Origin: SHVO01 sp964576515
Lineage (GTDB): Bacteria; Pseudomonadota; Alphaproteobacteria; Rhodospirillales; Rhodospirillaceae
NCBI GenBank assembly: GCA_964576515.1
Contig: CAZNUW010000003.1
Span: 248,001 to 312,000, forward strand
Length of the DNA stretch: 64,000 nucleotides
Direction: 5' to 3'
Below are positions 17,878-26,057 of the stretch, one piece after another (position 1 is the stretch's first letter; each line of letters begins with the position of its first letter). Under the pieces are notes generated by a model that saw only the letters and a list, made by a program, of their open reading frames with translations, did no database searches and was not told the DNA's origin. The translations under genes and the position numbers were made by a program.

Positions 17878-18266
17878 GGAGCGTCCGTTTTATGTCTAAC
17901 GTTTTGAAAAATAATAGTTTCGCGGGCGTGCGCCCGGCGATTTCGGTCCCCGGGCTGATGTGTACTCACCTGATTCCGTGAAGTCAACGAATGGACCGAA
18001 AAACGCAGCATTTCTCGCGCATTCCGCGCGCAGCAGGCATGCGATTTTGCGAAGAATTCTCAAGTGCGCGCCCCATGAGGCGCTTGAGCGCTTCAACGCA
18101 AAGGTTGTCCACACTCATCTCGGGCGCAACCGCGCCCCAATAATGCCTTCGGTTGTGCCCCGTTTTTGACGCGATCGCTGCGTTATGCCGTTGAACCCGG
18201 CGCGCACCCGATGCGCCAGAGGCCGGGTGAGATGACGGCAAACAGCATTCCCACCAGGAGGCTCAC
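17878..18266. other. 389-bp intergenic region upstream of sdhC and the Gly/Ala-rich gene
   Basis: This stretch separates the divergent sdhC and the gene at 18267. Short open frames exist on both strands (for example 17960-18169 and 17984-18241), but their translations have no recognisable features or ribosome sites. I see no tRNA or long inverted repeat. It should hold two divergent promoters; I cannot point to convincing -35/-10 boxes. Confidence 0.5.
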
Positions 18267-18836
18267 ATGTTGAAGCACATTCTTATCGCCGGTGCGATCG
18301 CGGCCCTGACCGCCGGAACCGCGTCGGCGCAAGTTCTCGGCGGCAGCGCGAGCGGCGCCCTGAGTGGCGGCGCGGGCGCGGTTGGCGGTGTCGACGGCGG
18401 CGTTGGCAGTGGACTGGGCGGCGACCTCGGCGCGGGCGCCGCGGGCTCGCTGCGCGGCGGCACCTCTCTCGACACGGACTTGCGCGGCACCACGCGCGCC
18501 ACGACCCGCGCGACCACCCGCGCCGCGGCGCGCGCGAAAGCAAAAGCCGAGGCCGAAGCGAAAGCCAATGCCGAAGCCGCCGGCCGGACCGCTGTCGGCA
18601 CCGGGATCGGCGCGGCGGGCGCCGCGGCCGGCACCGCAGGCAATGTCGGCGTTGCGACGGGCGGCACGGTCAATTCCGGCGTCGCGGTCGAGACGGGACC
18701 TGCGTCGGTGAATACGACGACGTCCGGCAGCGCCGCCACGTCCGGCGGACTCTCGGCCTCGCCGGGCGCCCTGAACGGCGGCGTCAACGCGGACGGCGCG
18801 GTGTCGTCGTCGACCGACGCGCGCATCAAGAAGTAA
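18267..18836 (+). CDS. secreted low-complexity Gly/Ala/Thr-rich protein
   Basis: The 189-residue protein has a clean signal peptide (MLKHILIAGAIAALTAGTASA, broken after AQV). The rest is compositionally extreme: a Gly-rich part (about 23-75), a basic repeat of the form TTRATTRATTRAAARAK, a charged helical stretch of alternating Ala with Lys/Glu (about 90-110), then a Gly/Ala/Thr/Ser tail. It has no cysteine or aromatic core, so it is probably disordered or fibrous in the periplasm. A strong AGGAGG precedes the ATG and an excellent terminator follows, which indicates a real, well-expressed gene. I know no function for it. Confidence 0.72.
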   Translation: MLKHILIAGAIAALTAGTASAQVLGGSASGALSGGAGAVGGVDGGVGSGLGGDLGAGAAGSLRGGTSLDTDLRGTTRATTRATTRAAARAKAKAEAEAKANAEAAGRTAVGTGIGAAGAAAGTAGNVGVATGGTVNSGVAVETGPASVNTTTSGSAATSGGLSASPGALNGGVNADGAVSSSTDARIKK

Positions 18837-18853
18837 GCCGTATATTTACCGGG

Positions 18854-18887
18854 AAAGCGCCGCGCCCTTTTGGGTGCGGCGCTTTTT
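18854..18887 (+). terminator. intrinsic terminator after the Gly/Ala-rich gene
   Basis: AAAGCGCCGCGCCC and GGGTGCGGCGCTTT pair over 14 bp with one G-T wobble around a TTTT loop, then TT follows. It overlaps the stop of the minus-strand CoA-ester lyase and may act in both directions because the stem is flanked by A and T runs. Confidence 0.85.
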
Positions 18888-19759
18888 CATTCCTGAAGCG
18901 CCACGATCGCTTCGGCCTGCGCCAGAATACGTTCGGCCTCGCGCACGTGCAGGGCCTCCACCAAGCGTCCGTCCACAACAACAACCGCCCGCCCGCGCGC
19001 CGCGGCCTCGCGGTGCGCCGTGACAAGGCGTCGCGCGCGCGCGATTTCCTCAACGGTCGGCGCATAAGCCAGATTCGCGCCCGCGATCTGTTTGGGATGA
19101 ATCAGCGTGCGCCCGTCGAAGCCCCACGCGCGGCCCTGCCGGCACGAGTCTAAAAAACCGGCTTCGTCATCCAGATCGATATGCACGCCGTCGATGACGG
19201 CAAGGTCATAGGCGCGCGCCGCCAGCACGCACGTTTGCAACGCCGCCGCCATCGGCGCGCGGTCCGCCGGATGCGCGCAGTGCAAATCCTTGGCGAGGTC
19301 GTTGGTACCGACGACGAAGCCCGCGAGCGGCGCGCCCACGGCGGCGATTTCGCGCGCATACAAAATCGCGCGCGACGTTTCCATCATCGCCCATACCGCG
19401 ACATGGGCGGCATACGACCCCAGCGCCGCGAACACGCGCGTCAAATCCGCAGGCCCGGAGACTTTCGGAACGAGCAGCGCGGACGCGCGCGCATCGGCGA
19501 GCGCGGCAAGATCGTCCCCAGCCCATATCGTATCGAGCGCGTTCACCCGCACGATCACTTCGCGGCGCGGAATTCCACCGTCACGGATCAACGTCGCCGC
19601 CGCCGCGCGCGCCGCGGTTTTCATCTCCGGCGCCACGGCGTCTTCGAGATCGACGATGATCCCGTCGGCCGGCAACGTGCGCGCTTTCTCCAGCGCGCGC
19701 GCATTGGATGCGGGAACATAGAGAAGACTCCGCCGTAAACGCGCGCTCGCCGACGTCAT
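18887..19759 (-). CDS. HpcH/HpaI (CitE-like) CoA-ester lyase
   Basis: The 290-residue protein belongs to the CitE/malyl-CoA lyase TIM-barrel family. It shows RRSLLYVPASNARALEKA at the start, VDLEDAVAPEMK with metal-binding acidic residues, VRVNALDT, and MMETSRAILYA. The C-terminal FDGRTLIHPKQI is also typical. Family members cleave or hydrolyse citryl-CoA, malyl-CoA, methylmalyl-CoA or citramalyl-CoA. No citD or citF is nearby, so citrate fermentation is unlikely. A homologue near sdh or mdh in Alphaproteobacteria is often malyl-CoA lyase or L-malyl-CoA thioesterase, but I cannot choose between these. Confidence 0.85.
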   Translation of the reverse strand: MTSASARLRRSLLYVPASNARALEKARTLPADGIIVDLEDAVAPEMKTAARAAAATLIRDGGIPRREVIVRVNALDTIWAGDDLAALADARASALLVPKVSGPADLTRVFAALGSYAAHVAVWAMMETSRAILYAREIAAVGAPLAGFVVGTNDLAKDLHCAHPADRAPMAAALQTCVLAARAYDLAVIDGVHIDLDDEAGFLDSCRQGRAWGFDGRTLIHPKQIAGANLAYAPTVEEIARARRLVTAHREAAARGRAVVVVDGRLVEALHVREAERILAQAEAIVALQE

Positions 19760-19916
19760 GATGCATGGTCCTTCAAGGGTTTGACCCTCTCAGCTTTGGC
19801 GCATCGCTCCACGAGTTACAAGCGCCGCACCCCTTCCCGGCATGCGTGTAACAGGGGGTAAACTTGATGCGTCCGGCCAAACCGGGTATGAGGAGCCCCT
19901 CCAGTCATTATGAAGA

Positions 19917-20579
19917 GTGACACTCCAACGCATGACGTTCGCGCTGTTTGAGTTTGCCTTCGTGCGTGGCCTGGCGGCCGGGTTTGCTTTGGCCGCCCCT
20001 ATCGGTCCCGTTGCGATGATTTGTATCCGCCGTGCGCTTGCGCGCGGCCGCCTTCAGGGATTCGCCGCCGGTCTCGGCGCGGCGGTCGCCGACATGATGT
20101 TCGGCGCTATCGCGGGGCTGGGCCTGACGGTTATCAGCACCTTCATCCTCGCGCACGAAATCGCCATCGGGTTGATCGGCGGCATCATCGTGCTCGCGGT
20201 CGGCCTTGTGACCTATCGCGCGCCCGTGCTGCTCGCGGACGGCGAGTTCACCGTATCGAGCCTGAAGCGTGATTTCTTCACGACCTTCAGCATGGCGATC
20301 ATGAACCCCGCGACAATGTTCGCCGCGCTCGGCGTCTTCGCCGCCTTCGGCCCCACCCATGCCGAAGCCACACCCTCGGACTCCTTCGCGCTGCTCGCGG
20401 GCGTCTTCGGCGGTTCGGCCGCGTGGTGGCTGATCCTGGCGGGCGCCGCGGGAAGCTGGCGCGGATCGATGATGGAGCGCGGGTTGAAGACCCTCAATCG
20501 CTTCTCCGGCGCGATCATGACCATCTCGGGCGTCGGCGTTCTCGGCGCCGTGATTTACCGCGCGTTCCTGGCCGGCTAA
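19917..20579 (+). CDS. LysE/RhtB-family exporter
   Basis: About 220 residues with six hydrophobic segments, matching the LysE family of amino-acid or small-metabolite exporters in the inner membrane. Near the N-terminus is GFALAAPIGPVAMICIRRAL with the family's APIGPV, and the mid-protein loop has MAIMNPATMF, the conserved NP motif. I give the GTG at 19917; an ATG at 19932 is equally possible and neither has a good ribosome site. The substrate cannot be read from sequence. It converges on asd across a bidirectional terminator. Confidence 0.82.
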   Translation: MTLQRMTFALFEFAFVRGLAAGFALAAPIGPVAMICIRRALARGRLQGFAAGLGAAVADMMFGAIAGLGLTVISTFILAHEIAIGLIGGIIVLAVGLVTYRAPVLLADGEFTVSSLKRDFFTTFSMAIMNPATMFAALGVFAAFGPTHAEATPSDSFALLAGVFGGSAAWWLILAGAAGSWRGSMMERGLKTLNRFSGAIMTISGVGVLGAVIYRAFLAG

Positions 20580-20605
20580 AAAAGCCGGACTTGAGACACA
20601 AAAAA

Positions 20606-20632
20606 ACGGCGGCTCCGTTCAAGAGCCGCCGT
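20606..20632. terminator. bidirectional terminator between lysE-like gene and asd
   Basis: ACGGCGGCTC and GAGCCGCCGT make a perfect 10-bp stem with a 7-base loop. It is flanked by A6 on the left and T5 on the right, so it works as an intrinsic terminator on both strands for the two converging genes. Confidence 0.9.
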
Positions 20633-20655
20633 TTTTATTAATCAACCGTAGCGGA

Positions 20656-21717
20656 TCAACCGACCTTCAAGTGTTCCTTGGCCAGCACCTCGGCGATCTG
20701 CACCGCGTTGAGGGCCGCGCCCTTGCGCAGATTGTCCGCGACGCACCAGAACGACAAACCATTCTCGACGCTCGTGTCCTTGCGAATGCGCGAGATGTAA
20801 ACGGGGTCTTCGCCGGCGGCCTCCGCGGGCGTGACATAACCTTCGTCGACGCGGCGATCGACGACCGAGACGCCCGGCGCCTTCGAGAGAATCTCGCGCG
20901 CTTCCTTGTCGGAGATCGGGTTCTCGCACTCGATATTGATGTACTCGGCGTGACCGATGAAGGTGGCGACACGCGCGCAGTTCGCATGCACGCGGATATC
21001 GGGGTCGAGAATCTTGCGGGTCTCGGCCACCATCTTCCATTCTTCCTTGGTCTCGCCGCTGTCGAGAAAAACGTCGATGTGCGGAATGACGTTGAAGGCG
21101 ATCTGTTTGGTGAAGAGCGACTTGGTTTCCGCCGGCGACTGGTTGGCGTAGATGCCCTTCGTCTGGTTGAACAACTCGTCCATCGCGTCCTTACCCTTGC
21201 CGGACGTGGACTGATAGGTCGACACAACGACACGCTTGATCTTGAAGGCTTCGTGCAACGGCTTCAGCGCCGTGACCATCTGGATGGTCGAACAATTCGG
21301 GTTGGCGATAATGCCCTTCTTCTTGTAGCGCGCGATCGCTTCCGGGTTCACTTCCGGAACCACCAACGGCACGTCCGGGTCCATGCGGAAGTGCGAGGTG
21401 TTGTCGATGACGACACAACCGGCGGCCGCGGCGCGCGGGCTGTGCACGGCGGACACCTTGGCGCCCGGCGACGACAGCGCGATATGCACGCCCTTGAAGT
21501 CGAAGGTCGCGAGATCCTGAACCTTCAAGACGTCGTCCTCGCCGAACGAGACTTCCCGGCCCACCGAGCGCGAAGACGCGAGCGCGATCACCTTCGAGAC
21601 CGGGAACTGGCGGTCGTAGAGAATGTTGAGCATCTCACGGCCCACATTGCCGGTGGCGCCGATGACGGCGACCACATAGCCGGCGCGATTGGCGGGAACG
21701 CGGGAGTTATCGGGCAT
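20656..21717 (-). CDS. asd: aspartate-semialdehyde dehydrogenase
   Basis: It reduces aspartyl phosphate to aspartate semialdehyde, the branch point to lysine, meso-diaminopimelate, threonine and methionine. I use the ATG at 21717 (353 residues); the frame continues upstream to 21888 but only the shorter form opens into AVIGATGNVGREML, the NADP-binding loop. The catalytic cysteine is C142 in NPNCSTIQM, and the substrate-binding STYQSTSGKG follows. The C-terminal region has the usual dimerisation features. It feeds the same pathway as dapF at 28792, though the two are not in one operon. Confidence 0.95.
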   Translation of the reverse strand: MPDNSRVPANRAGYVVAVIGATGNVGREMLNILYDRQFPVSKVIALASSRSVGREVSFGEDDVLKVQDLATFDFKGVHIALSSPGAKVSAVHSPRAAAAGCVVIDNTSHFRMDPDVPLVVPEVNPEAIARYKKKGIIANPNCSTIQMVTALKPLHEAFKIKRVVVSTYQSTSGKGKDAMDELFNQTKGIYANQSPAETKSLFTKQIAFNVIPHIDVFLDSGETKEEWKMVAETRKILDPDIRVHANCARVATFIGHAEYINIECENPISDKEAREILSKAPGVSVVDRRVDEGYVTPAEAAGEDPVYISRIRKDTSVENGLSFWCVADNLRKGAALNAVQIAEVLAKEHLKVG

Positions 21718-21853
21718 CGTTTTCGTCCGTTTCTTGAAGGGTTTGCAGCCGCTGACAAAAGATGCGGCGGAAGTCCCGGCAGAAGTGCTTCCAGGGCTTG
21801 AAAAGGTGCGGCAAACTACGCTTCCCGGCCTTTGAAAGCAAGGTTGCGCGCCC

Positions 21854-22201
21854 ATGACTTCCGCGACAACGCCCGCGTCCCGGATCACGACTTACGCCGA
21901 TTTTTGGCCCTTCTATTTGCGCGAGCATGCGAAGCCCACAACGCGCGGACTGCATTACGCCGGCACCGCGCTCGCCATCGCCTGCGCGGTCTATGCCGCG
22001 ACGACCGAGGCGTGGGCGTGGGTGGCTGTGCCTGTCGCGGGATACGGCTTCGCGTGGGTCGCGCACATGGCGGTGGAGCATAACCGTCCGGCGACATTCA
22101 CCTATCCCACATGGTCGCTGATTAGCGACTTCCGCATGTTCGGCCTTTGGATCACGGGGCGCCTCGGCCCGCATCTCCGGCGCGCCGGCGTCACATCGTA
22201 G
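21854..22201 (+). CDS. Mpo1/DUF962-family membrane protein
   Basis: The 115-residue protein has the small two-helix membrane architecture of the DUF962 family. Characteristic stretches are FWPFYLREHAKPTTRGLHY, with the early conserved His pair, then GYGFAWVAHMAVEHNRPAT and TYPTWSLISDFRM. Yeast Mpo1 is an Fe-dependent dioxygenase in 2-hydroxy fatty-acid alpha-oxidation, and the conserved histidines suggest a metal site here too. Bacterial members are mostly untested, so the activity is inferred. It is divergent from asd and converges on rplS across a bidirectional terminator. Confidence 0.8.
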   Translation: MTSATTPASRITTYADFWPFYLREHAKPTTRGLHYAGTALAIACAVYAATTEAWAWVAVPVAGYGFAWVAHMAVEHNRPATFTYPTWSLISDFRMFGLWITGRLGPHLRRAGVTS

Positions 22202-22210
22202 GCGCAAAAA

Positions 22211-22239
22211 AAATGCCCCGCGGAACACGCGGGGCATTT
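22211..22239. terminator. bidirectional terminator between the DUF962 gene and rplS
   Basis: AAATGCCCCGCG and CGCGGGGCATTT pair perfectly over 12 bp around a 5-base loop, preceded by further A residues. It follows the DUF962 stop by 9 bases and the rplS stop by 22 bases on the other strand. Confidence 0.9.
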
Positions 22240-22261
22240 CTTCGAAACGGATAAAGACGGT

Positions 22262-22642
22262 TTAGGCTTCGTCGCCGCCGCCCGTGCTGCCTTCCTCGGC
22301 GATGCGGGCCGAACGGCCGCGGCGGTCGCGGAGGTAATAGAGCTTCGCGCGGCGGACACGGCCCTTACGCACGACTTCGACCTTGTCGACGATCGGCGCG
22401 AACACCGGGAACACGCGCTCGACGCCTTCGCCGAACGAGATCTTGCGGACGGTGAACGAGGAGTTCACGCCGGCGTTCTTGCGCGCGATGCAAACGCCTT
22501 CATAGGCCTGCACGCGTTCGCGCTGGCCTTCGACGACCTTCACGTAAACGCGGAGCGTGTCGCCGGGCGAGAATTCGGGAAGGGTCTTCTTGGCCTTCAT
22601 TTCGGCCATGTAGTCTTGTTCAAGCTGCTGCAGCGTATTCAT
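22262..22642 (-). CDS. rplS: 50S ribosomal protein L19
   Basis: L19 sits at the 30S-50S interface. I start at the ATG at 22642 (126 residues), preceded by AAGGACG; the open frame upstream is not part of the protein. It shows the family blocks FSPGDTLRVYVKV, ERVQAYEGVCIARKN and SFTVRKISFGEGVERVFP, ending with RRAKLYYLRDRRGRSARI. A short acidic Gly-rich tail (STGGGDEA) follows the usual end. It is the last gene in rpsP-rimM-trmD-rplS. Confidence 0.96.
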   Translation of the reverse strand: MNTLQQLEQDYMAEMKAKKTLPEFSPGDTLRVYVKVVEGQRERVQAYEGVCIARKNAGVNSSFTVRKISFGEGVERVFPVFAPIVDKVEVVRKGRVRRAKLYYLRDRRGRSARIAEEGSTGGGDEA

Positions 22643-22701
22643 CGTTGTCGTCCTTCTTGGTCTATCTTTTTGGTCTTCGTGAGGTCCGTTATTGGACCGG
22701 G

Positions 22702-23427
22702 TTAAGTTTTGGTCTTCTTCTCTCGCCCCGCGTAGCGTTCCCACATATCGGGCCGCCGCGCGCGGGTGATCTCTTCCGCCTGCGCCCGCCGCCACGCCTG
22801 AACCTTGGCGTGATGACCGGACTTCAACACCTCGGGCACTTCGCGCCCATTCCACGGGTCCGGCCGCGTATAGTGCGGATACTCCAGAAGCCCCGTCTCG
22901 AAACTCTCTTCTTCCAAACTCTCGACCTTGCCCACGACACCGGGCAAAAGCCGCACCACCGCGTCGAGCAGCGCAAGCGCCGCGAGTTCTCCGCCCGACA
23001 GGATGAAGTCACCGAGGCTGACTTCCTCCACACCGCGCGCTTCAAGAAGGCGCTGATCGACACCTTCATAACGCCCGCAGATCAACGTCGCGCCGGGACC
23101 CGCCGCCAACTTACGCACGAAAGGCTGATCCATCAGCCGCCCGCGCGGGGTGAGATATATCAGCGGTGTGTTCTCGACGTGAGACGCGCCGATGGCGGCA
23201 TCCAGAACGTCGGGGCGCAACACCATCCCGGCCCCGCCCCCGAAGGGGCTGTCGTCGACAGTGCGGTGTTTATCGCGCGCGAACCCGCGAATGTCCACCG
23301 ATTCCAGCGACCACAGACCGTCCTCTAACGCCTTGCCCGCCAACGAAAAACCGAGCGAACCCGGAAACATTTCGGGAAAGAGGGTGAGAACGACCGCGCG
23401 AAAGGCGGGGCTTTTGTCCATGCTCAC
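22702..23427 (-). CDS. trmD: tRNA (guanine37-N1)-methyltransferase
   Basis: TrmD methylates G37 next to the anticodon and prevents frameshifting. The 241-residue protein has LTLFPEMFPG near the start, DSPFGGGAGMVLRPDV, and the trefoil-knot SAM-binding segments around LICGRYEGVDQRLLE and GDFILSGGELAAL. The GTG start at 23427 overlaps the rimM stop (GTGA); an ATG two codons later with GGAG upstream is an alternative. Gene order and overlap indicate co-translation with rimM. Confidence 0.96.
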   Translation of the reverse strand: MSMDKSPAFRAVVLTLFPEMFPGSLGFSLAGKALEDGLWSLESVDIRGFARDKHRTVDDSPFGGGAGMVLRPDVLDAAIGASHVENTPLIYLTPRGRLMDQPFVRKLAAGPGATLICGRYEGVDQRLLEARGVEEVSLGDFILSGGELAALALLDAVVRLLPGVVGKVESLEEESFETGLLEYPHYTRPDPWNGREVPEVLKSGHHAKVQAWRRAQAEEITRARRPDMWERYAGREKKTKT

Positions 23428-24002
23428 CGCTCCGCGTCCCCCTCGTCCCCGTCCGTCTCGCCCGCTTCGTCCTCACGGGGTCCGTCCGAGTCGCCGCCAA
23501 GAAGGCCCGGGATGGGATGAACCACCACCCTGCCTCCGGCGACGTCCAGCTCGGCGATCACCTCCGGCGTCAGCGGGATCAGGATCGACTCGCGTCCCTC
23601 ACCCACTTCCATCATGTCGCCGCCGCCGAAGTTATGCAGGGCGGTCACCCGCCCCAGCACAACACCGTCCGTCAGGGTCGCCTGCGCGCCGATAAGATCG
23701 GCATGGTAGAACGAGCCATCCGTGGGCGCCGGAAGAGCGCCGCGCTCCACATAGAGCTCGGCCCCCTTCAACGCCTCGGCTGCGGTGCGGTCCGCGATGC
23801 CCGCGAGCCTCGCGACCACCACACCTTGCGCCGCACCGACGACGGTAATCTTAAAGCTCCGTCCATCGGTGAGCGTCACCGGCCCGTAAGCGCCGACATC
23901 CGCGGGGTCTTCGGTGAAACTCTTCACCCGCACGTCGCCGCGCAGACCTTTGGCGCCCACAATGACGCCCAGGCACACGCGGCTATCGCGCGCCACGGAC
24001 AA
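23424..24002 (-). CDS. rimM: ribosome maturation factor RimM
   Basis: RimM binds S19 and helps mature the 30S head. The 192-residue protein shows VCLGVIVGAKGLRGDVRVKS at the start and, in the PRC-barrel half, FYHADLIGAQ, LHNFGGGDMMEV and ILIPLTPEVI. After the family core, a strongly acidic tail of about 25 residues (from GGDSDG to the end) is added. The start is a TTG at 24002 or a GTG two codons later, with no clear ribosome site. It lies 12 bases after rpsP. Confidence 0.9.
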   Translation of the reverse strand: MSVARDSRVCLGVIVGAKGLRGDVRVKSFTEDPADVGAYGPVTLTDGRSFKITVVGAAQGVVVARLAGIADRTAAEALKGAELYVERGALPAPTDGSFYHADLIGAQATLTDGVVLGRVTALHNFGGGDMMEVGEGRESILIPLTPEVIAELDVAGGRVVVHPIPGLLGGDSDGPREDEAGETDGDEGDAER

Positions 24003-24014
24003 CCCGTCGTCCGC

Positions 24015-24395
24015 TTAGGCCTGAGCTTCGCCGCTGGCGGCCGCTTCCGCGGCAGCCTTCGCGGCTTCTTCGGCGGCCTTCAGGCGCTCTTGCGCCTTCG
24101 CGCGCGGCTTGTCCTTCTTGGTCTGCGCGTTGACCGTCGGGGCTTCGGCGAGGCCGATCTTCGAGAACAGGCGCTGCACGCGGTCGCTCGGCAGGGCGCC
24201 GACGCTGACCCAATGCTTGATGCGGTCTTCTTTCACGACGAGACGCTCTTTCGAGTCGTGCGGCGCGCGCGGATTGTAGGTGCCGACCTTCTCGATGAAG
24301 CGGCCGTCACGCGGGCTGCGGCTGTCGGCCACAACGATGCGGTAGTAGGCCTGCTTCTTCGCGCCACCGCGGGTCAGTCTGATCTTGAGCGACAT
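24015..24395 (-). CDS. rpsP: 30S ribosomal protein S16
   Basis: The 126-residue protein begins MSLKIRLTRGGAKKQAYYRI and continues with VVADSRSPRDGRFIEKVGTY, the conserved S16 core. The core ends near residue 85. An Ala/Lys/Glu-rich extension of about 40 residues follows; such tails are common on alphaproteobacterial S16. AAGGAAA precedes the ATG. It heads the rpsP-rimM-trmD-rplS run 36 bases after ffh. Confidence 0.96.
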   Translation of the reverse strand: MSLKIRLTRGGAKKQAYYRIVVADSRSPRDGRFIEKVGTYNPRAPHDSKERLVVKEDRIKHWVSVGALPSDRVQRLFSKIGLAEAPTVNAQTKKDKPRAKAQERLKAAEEAAKAAAEAAASGEAQA

Positions 24396-24431
24396 GTCTT
24401 TGTTTCCTTCTCTACTTTACGTCTGCGTTGG

Positions 24432-25871
24432 TTATCGTTTGCCAAAGGGAAAACCGCCGGGGCGCGGAAGACCCCCGCCGGGTAATTTGCCAAGTCCGCC
24501 GCCGAGCCCGCCCATGCCGGGCAACCCGCCGCCGCCCATCATGGCGCCGAGCGCGCCGAGGCCGCCCATCTTCTTCATGCGCTTCATGACGGTTTCCATC
24601 TGTTGATGCTGCTTCAAGAGCTTGTTCACTTCCGGCACCGAGGTGCCGGCGCCCGTCGCGATACGTTGTTTGCGCGAGGCTTTGATGATGTCCGGGTTAC
24701 GGCGTTCCTTCGGCGTCATTGATTGAATGATCGCCTCAAGACGCTTGAACTGCTTGGGATCGAGATCGGCGCTCTTGATCTGTTTCATGGCCTGACCGAG
24801 GCCGGGGATAAGGCCTAAGAGACCCTTCATGTCGCCCATGCGCTGAATCTGCTGCAACTGGGTGAGCATGTCGTTGAGGTCGAACTTGCCTTCTTGCATA
24901 CGTGCGGCAAGTTTCTCGGCCTTTTCCTGATCGATGGTCGTGATGGCCTTCTCGACCAGGCTGACCACGTCGCCCATGCCGAGGATACGGCCGGCGATAC
25001 GTTCCGGATTGAAGGCGTCGAGCGCGTCGACCTTTTCGCCGATCCCAATGAGCTTGATGGGACGGCCGGTGATCGCGCGCATGGACAAGGCCGCGCCGCC
25101 GCGGGCGTCGCCGTCGACGCGCGTCAGCACGATGCCGGTGATGCCCACTTTCTCGTTGAACGACTGCGCGGTCGTGACCGCGTCCTGGCCGATCATGGCG
25201 TCGGTGACGAGCAGCGTTTCGTGTGGTTTCACGACATCGCGCACGGCGGTCACTTCGGCCATCATCGCTTCGTCGATGGTCAGACGGCCGGCGGTGTCGA
25301 ACAGCACGACGTCGAAGCCGCCGTTGCGCGCTTCTGTCAAACCACGGCGCGCGATGTCGACCGGCTGCTGGCCGGCGATGATCGGCAGGCTGACCACGTT
25401 CACCTGGCGACCGAGAATCGCGAGCTGTTCCTGCGCGGCGGGACGGTACACGTCCAAAGACACCATCAGCACGCGCTTCTTGCCGAGCGTCTGAAGACGA
25501 TTGGCGATCTTCGCGGTGGTGGTCGTTTTGCCGGAGCCCTGCAGACCGACCATGAGGATGCCGACGGGCGCGGGCGCGGCGAGATCGAGATCGCCGGCGA
25601 CGTCCTTGCCGCCCAGCATCTCGACCAGTTCGTCGTGGACGATCTTCACGACCATCTGGCCGGGGGTGACCGACTTCACGACCGCTTCGCCGACGGCCTT
25701 CTCACTGACCTTCGCGATGAAGTCCTTCACCACGGAAAGCGCGACGTCGGCCTCCAGCAGCGCCACGCGCACTTCGCGCATGGCGGCGGCGACATCGGAC
25801 TCGGTGAGCGAACCGCGGCCGGTGAGCTTGCCGAGTACGGCGCTGAGCTTGTCGGTGAGACTGTCGAACAT
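24432..25871 (-). CDS. ffh: signal recognition particle protein Ffh
   Basis: Ffh binds signal peptides and 4.5S RNA and, with FtsY, targets nascent membrane proteins. The 479 residues contain the helical N domain, then a G domain with GLQGSGKTTTTAKIA (P-loop), DTAGRL and TRVDGDARGG. The Met-rich M domain follows from about residue 325. The last 35 residues are Gly/Met/Pro-rich (MMGGGGLPGMGG and similar), as in many Alphaproteobacteria. Its receptor FtsY (30939) and SecA (32758) are in the same window. Confidence 0.97.
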   Translation of the reverse strand: MFDSLTDKLSAVLGKLTGRGSLTESDVAAAMREVRVALLEADVALSVVKDFIAKVSEKAVGEAVVKSVTPGQMVVKIVHDELVEMLGGKDVAGDLDLAAPAPVGILMVGLQGSGKTTTTAKIANRLQTLGKKRVLMVSLDVYRPAAQEQLAILGRQVNVVSLPIIAGQQPVDIARRGLTEARNGGFDVVLFDTAGRLTIDEAMMAEVTAVRDVVKPHETLLVTDAMIGQDAVTTAQSFNEKVGITGIVLTRVDGDARGGAALSMRAITGRPIKLIGIGEKVDALDAFNPERIAGRILGMGDVVSLVEKAITTIDQEKAEKLAARMQEGKFDLNDMLTQLQQIQRMGDMKGLLGLIPGLGQAMKQIKSADLDPKQFKRLEAIIQSMTPKERRNPDIIKASRKQRIATGAGTSVPEVNKLLKQHQQMETVMKRMKKMGGLGALGAMMGGGGLPGMGGLGGGLGKLPGGGLPRPGGFPFGKR

Positions 25872-26057
25872 CGTCGCTACAAAAAACCCAAAACAGTTAC
25901 GCGCCCGTGCGCGTAATCGCGGACGAGCGGCCCCGGAGGGGAAGCGAAAACCCGAATTGTCAGGCTTTAGCGGGCGGTGGTTTACGCAAAAGCGCCCCTT
26001 GAGTCAATGCCCACCGCGCCAATGACAGAGTCGGTGGAGGGCTTATAAATTATTATT

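Noticed and set aside
17960..18241. Small open frames on both strands in the sdhC upstream gap
   Set aside because: No ribosome site, no domain, and the two frames overlap each other; treated as non-coding.
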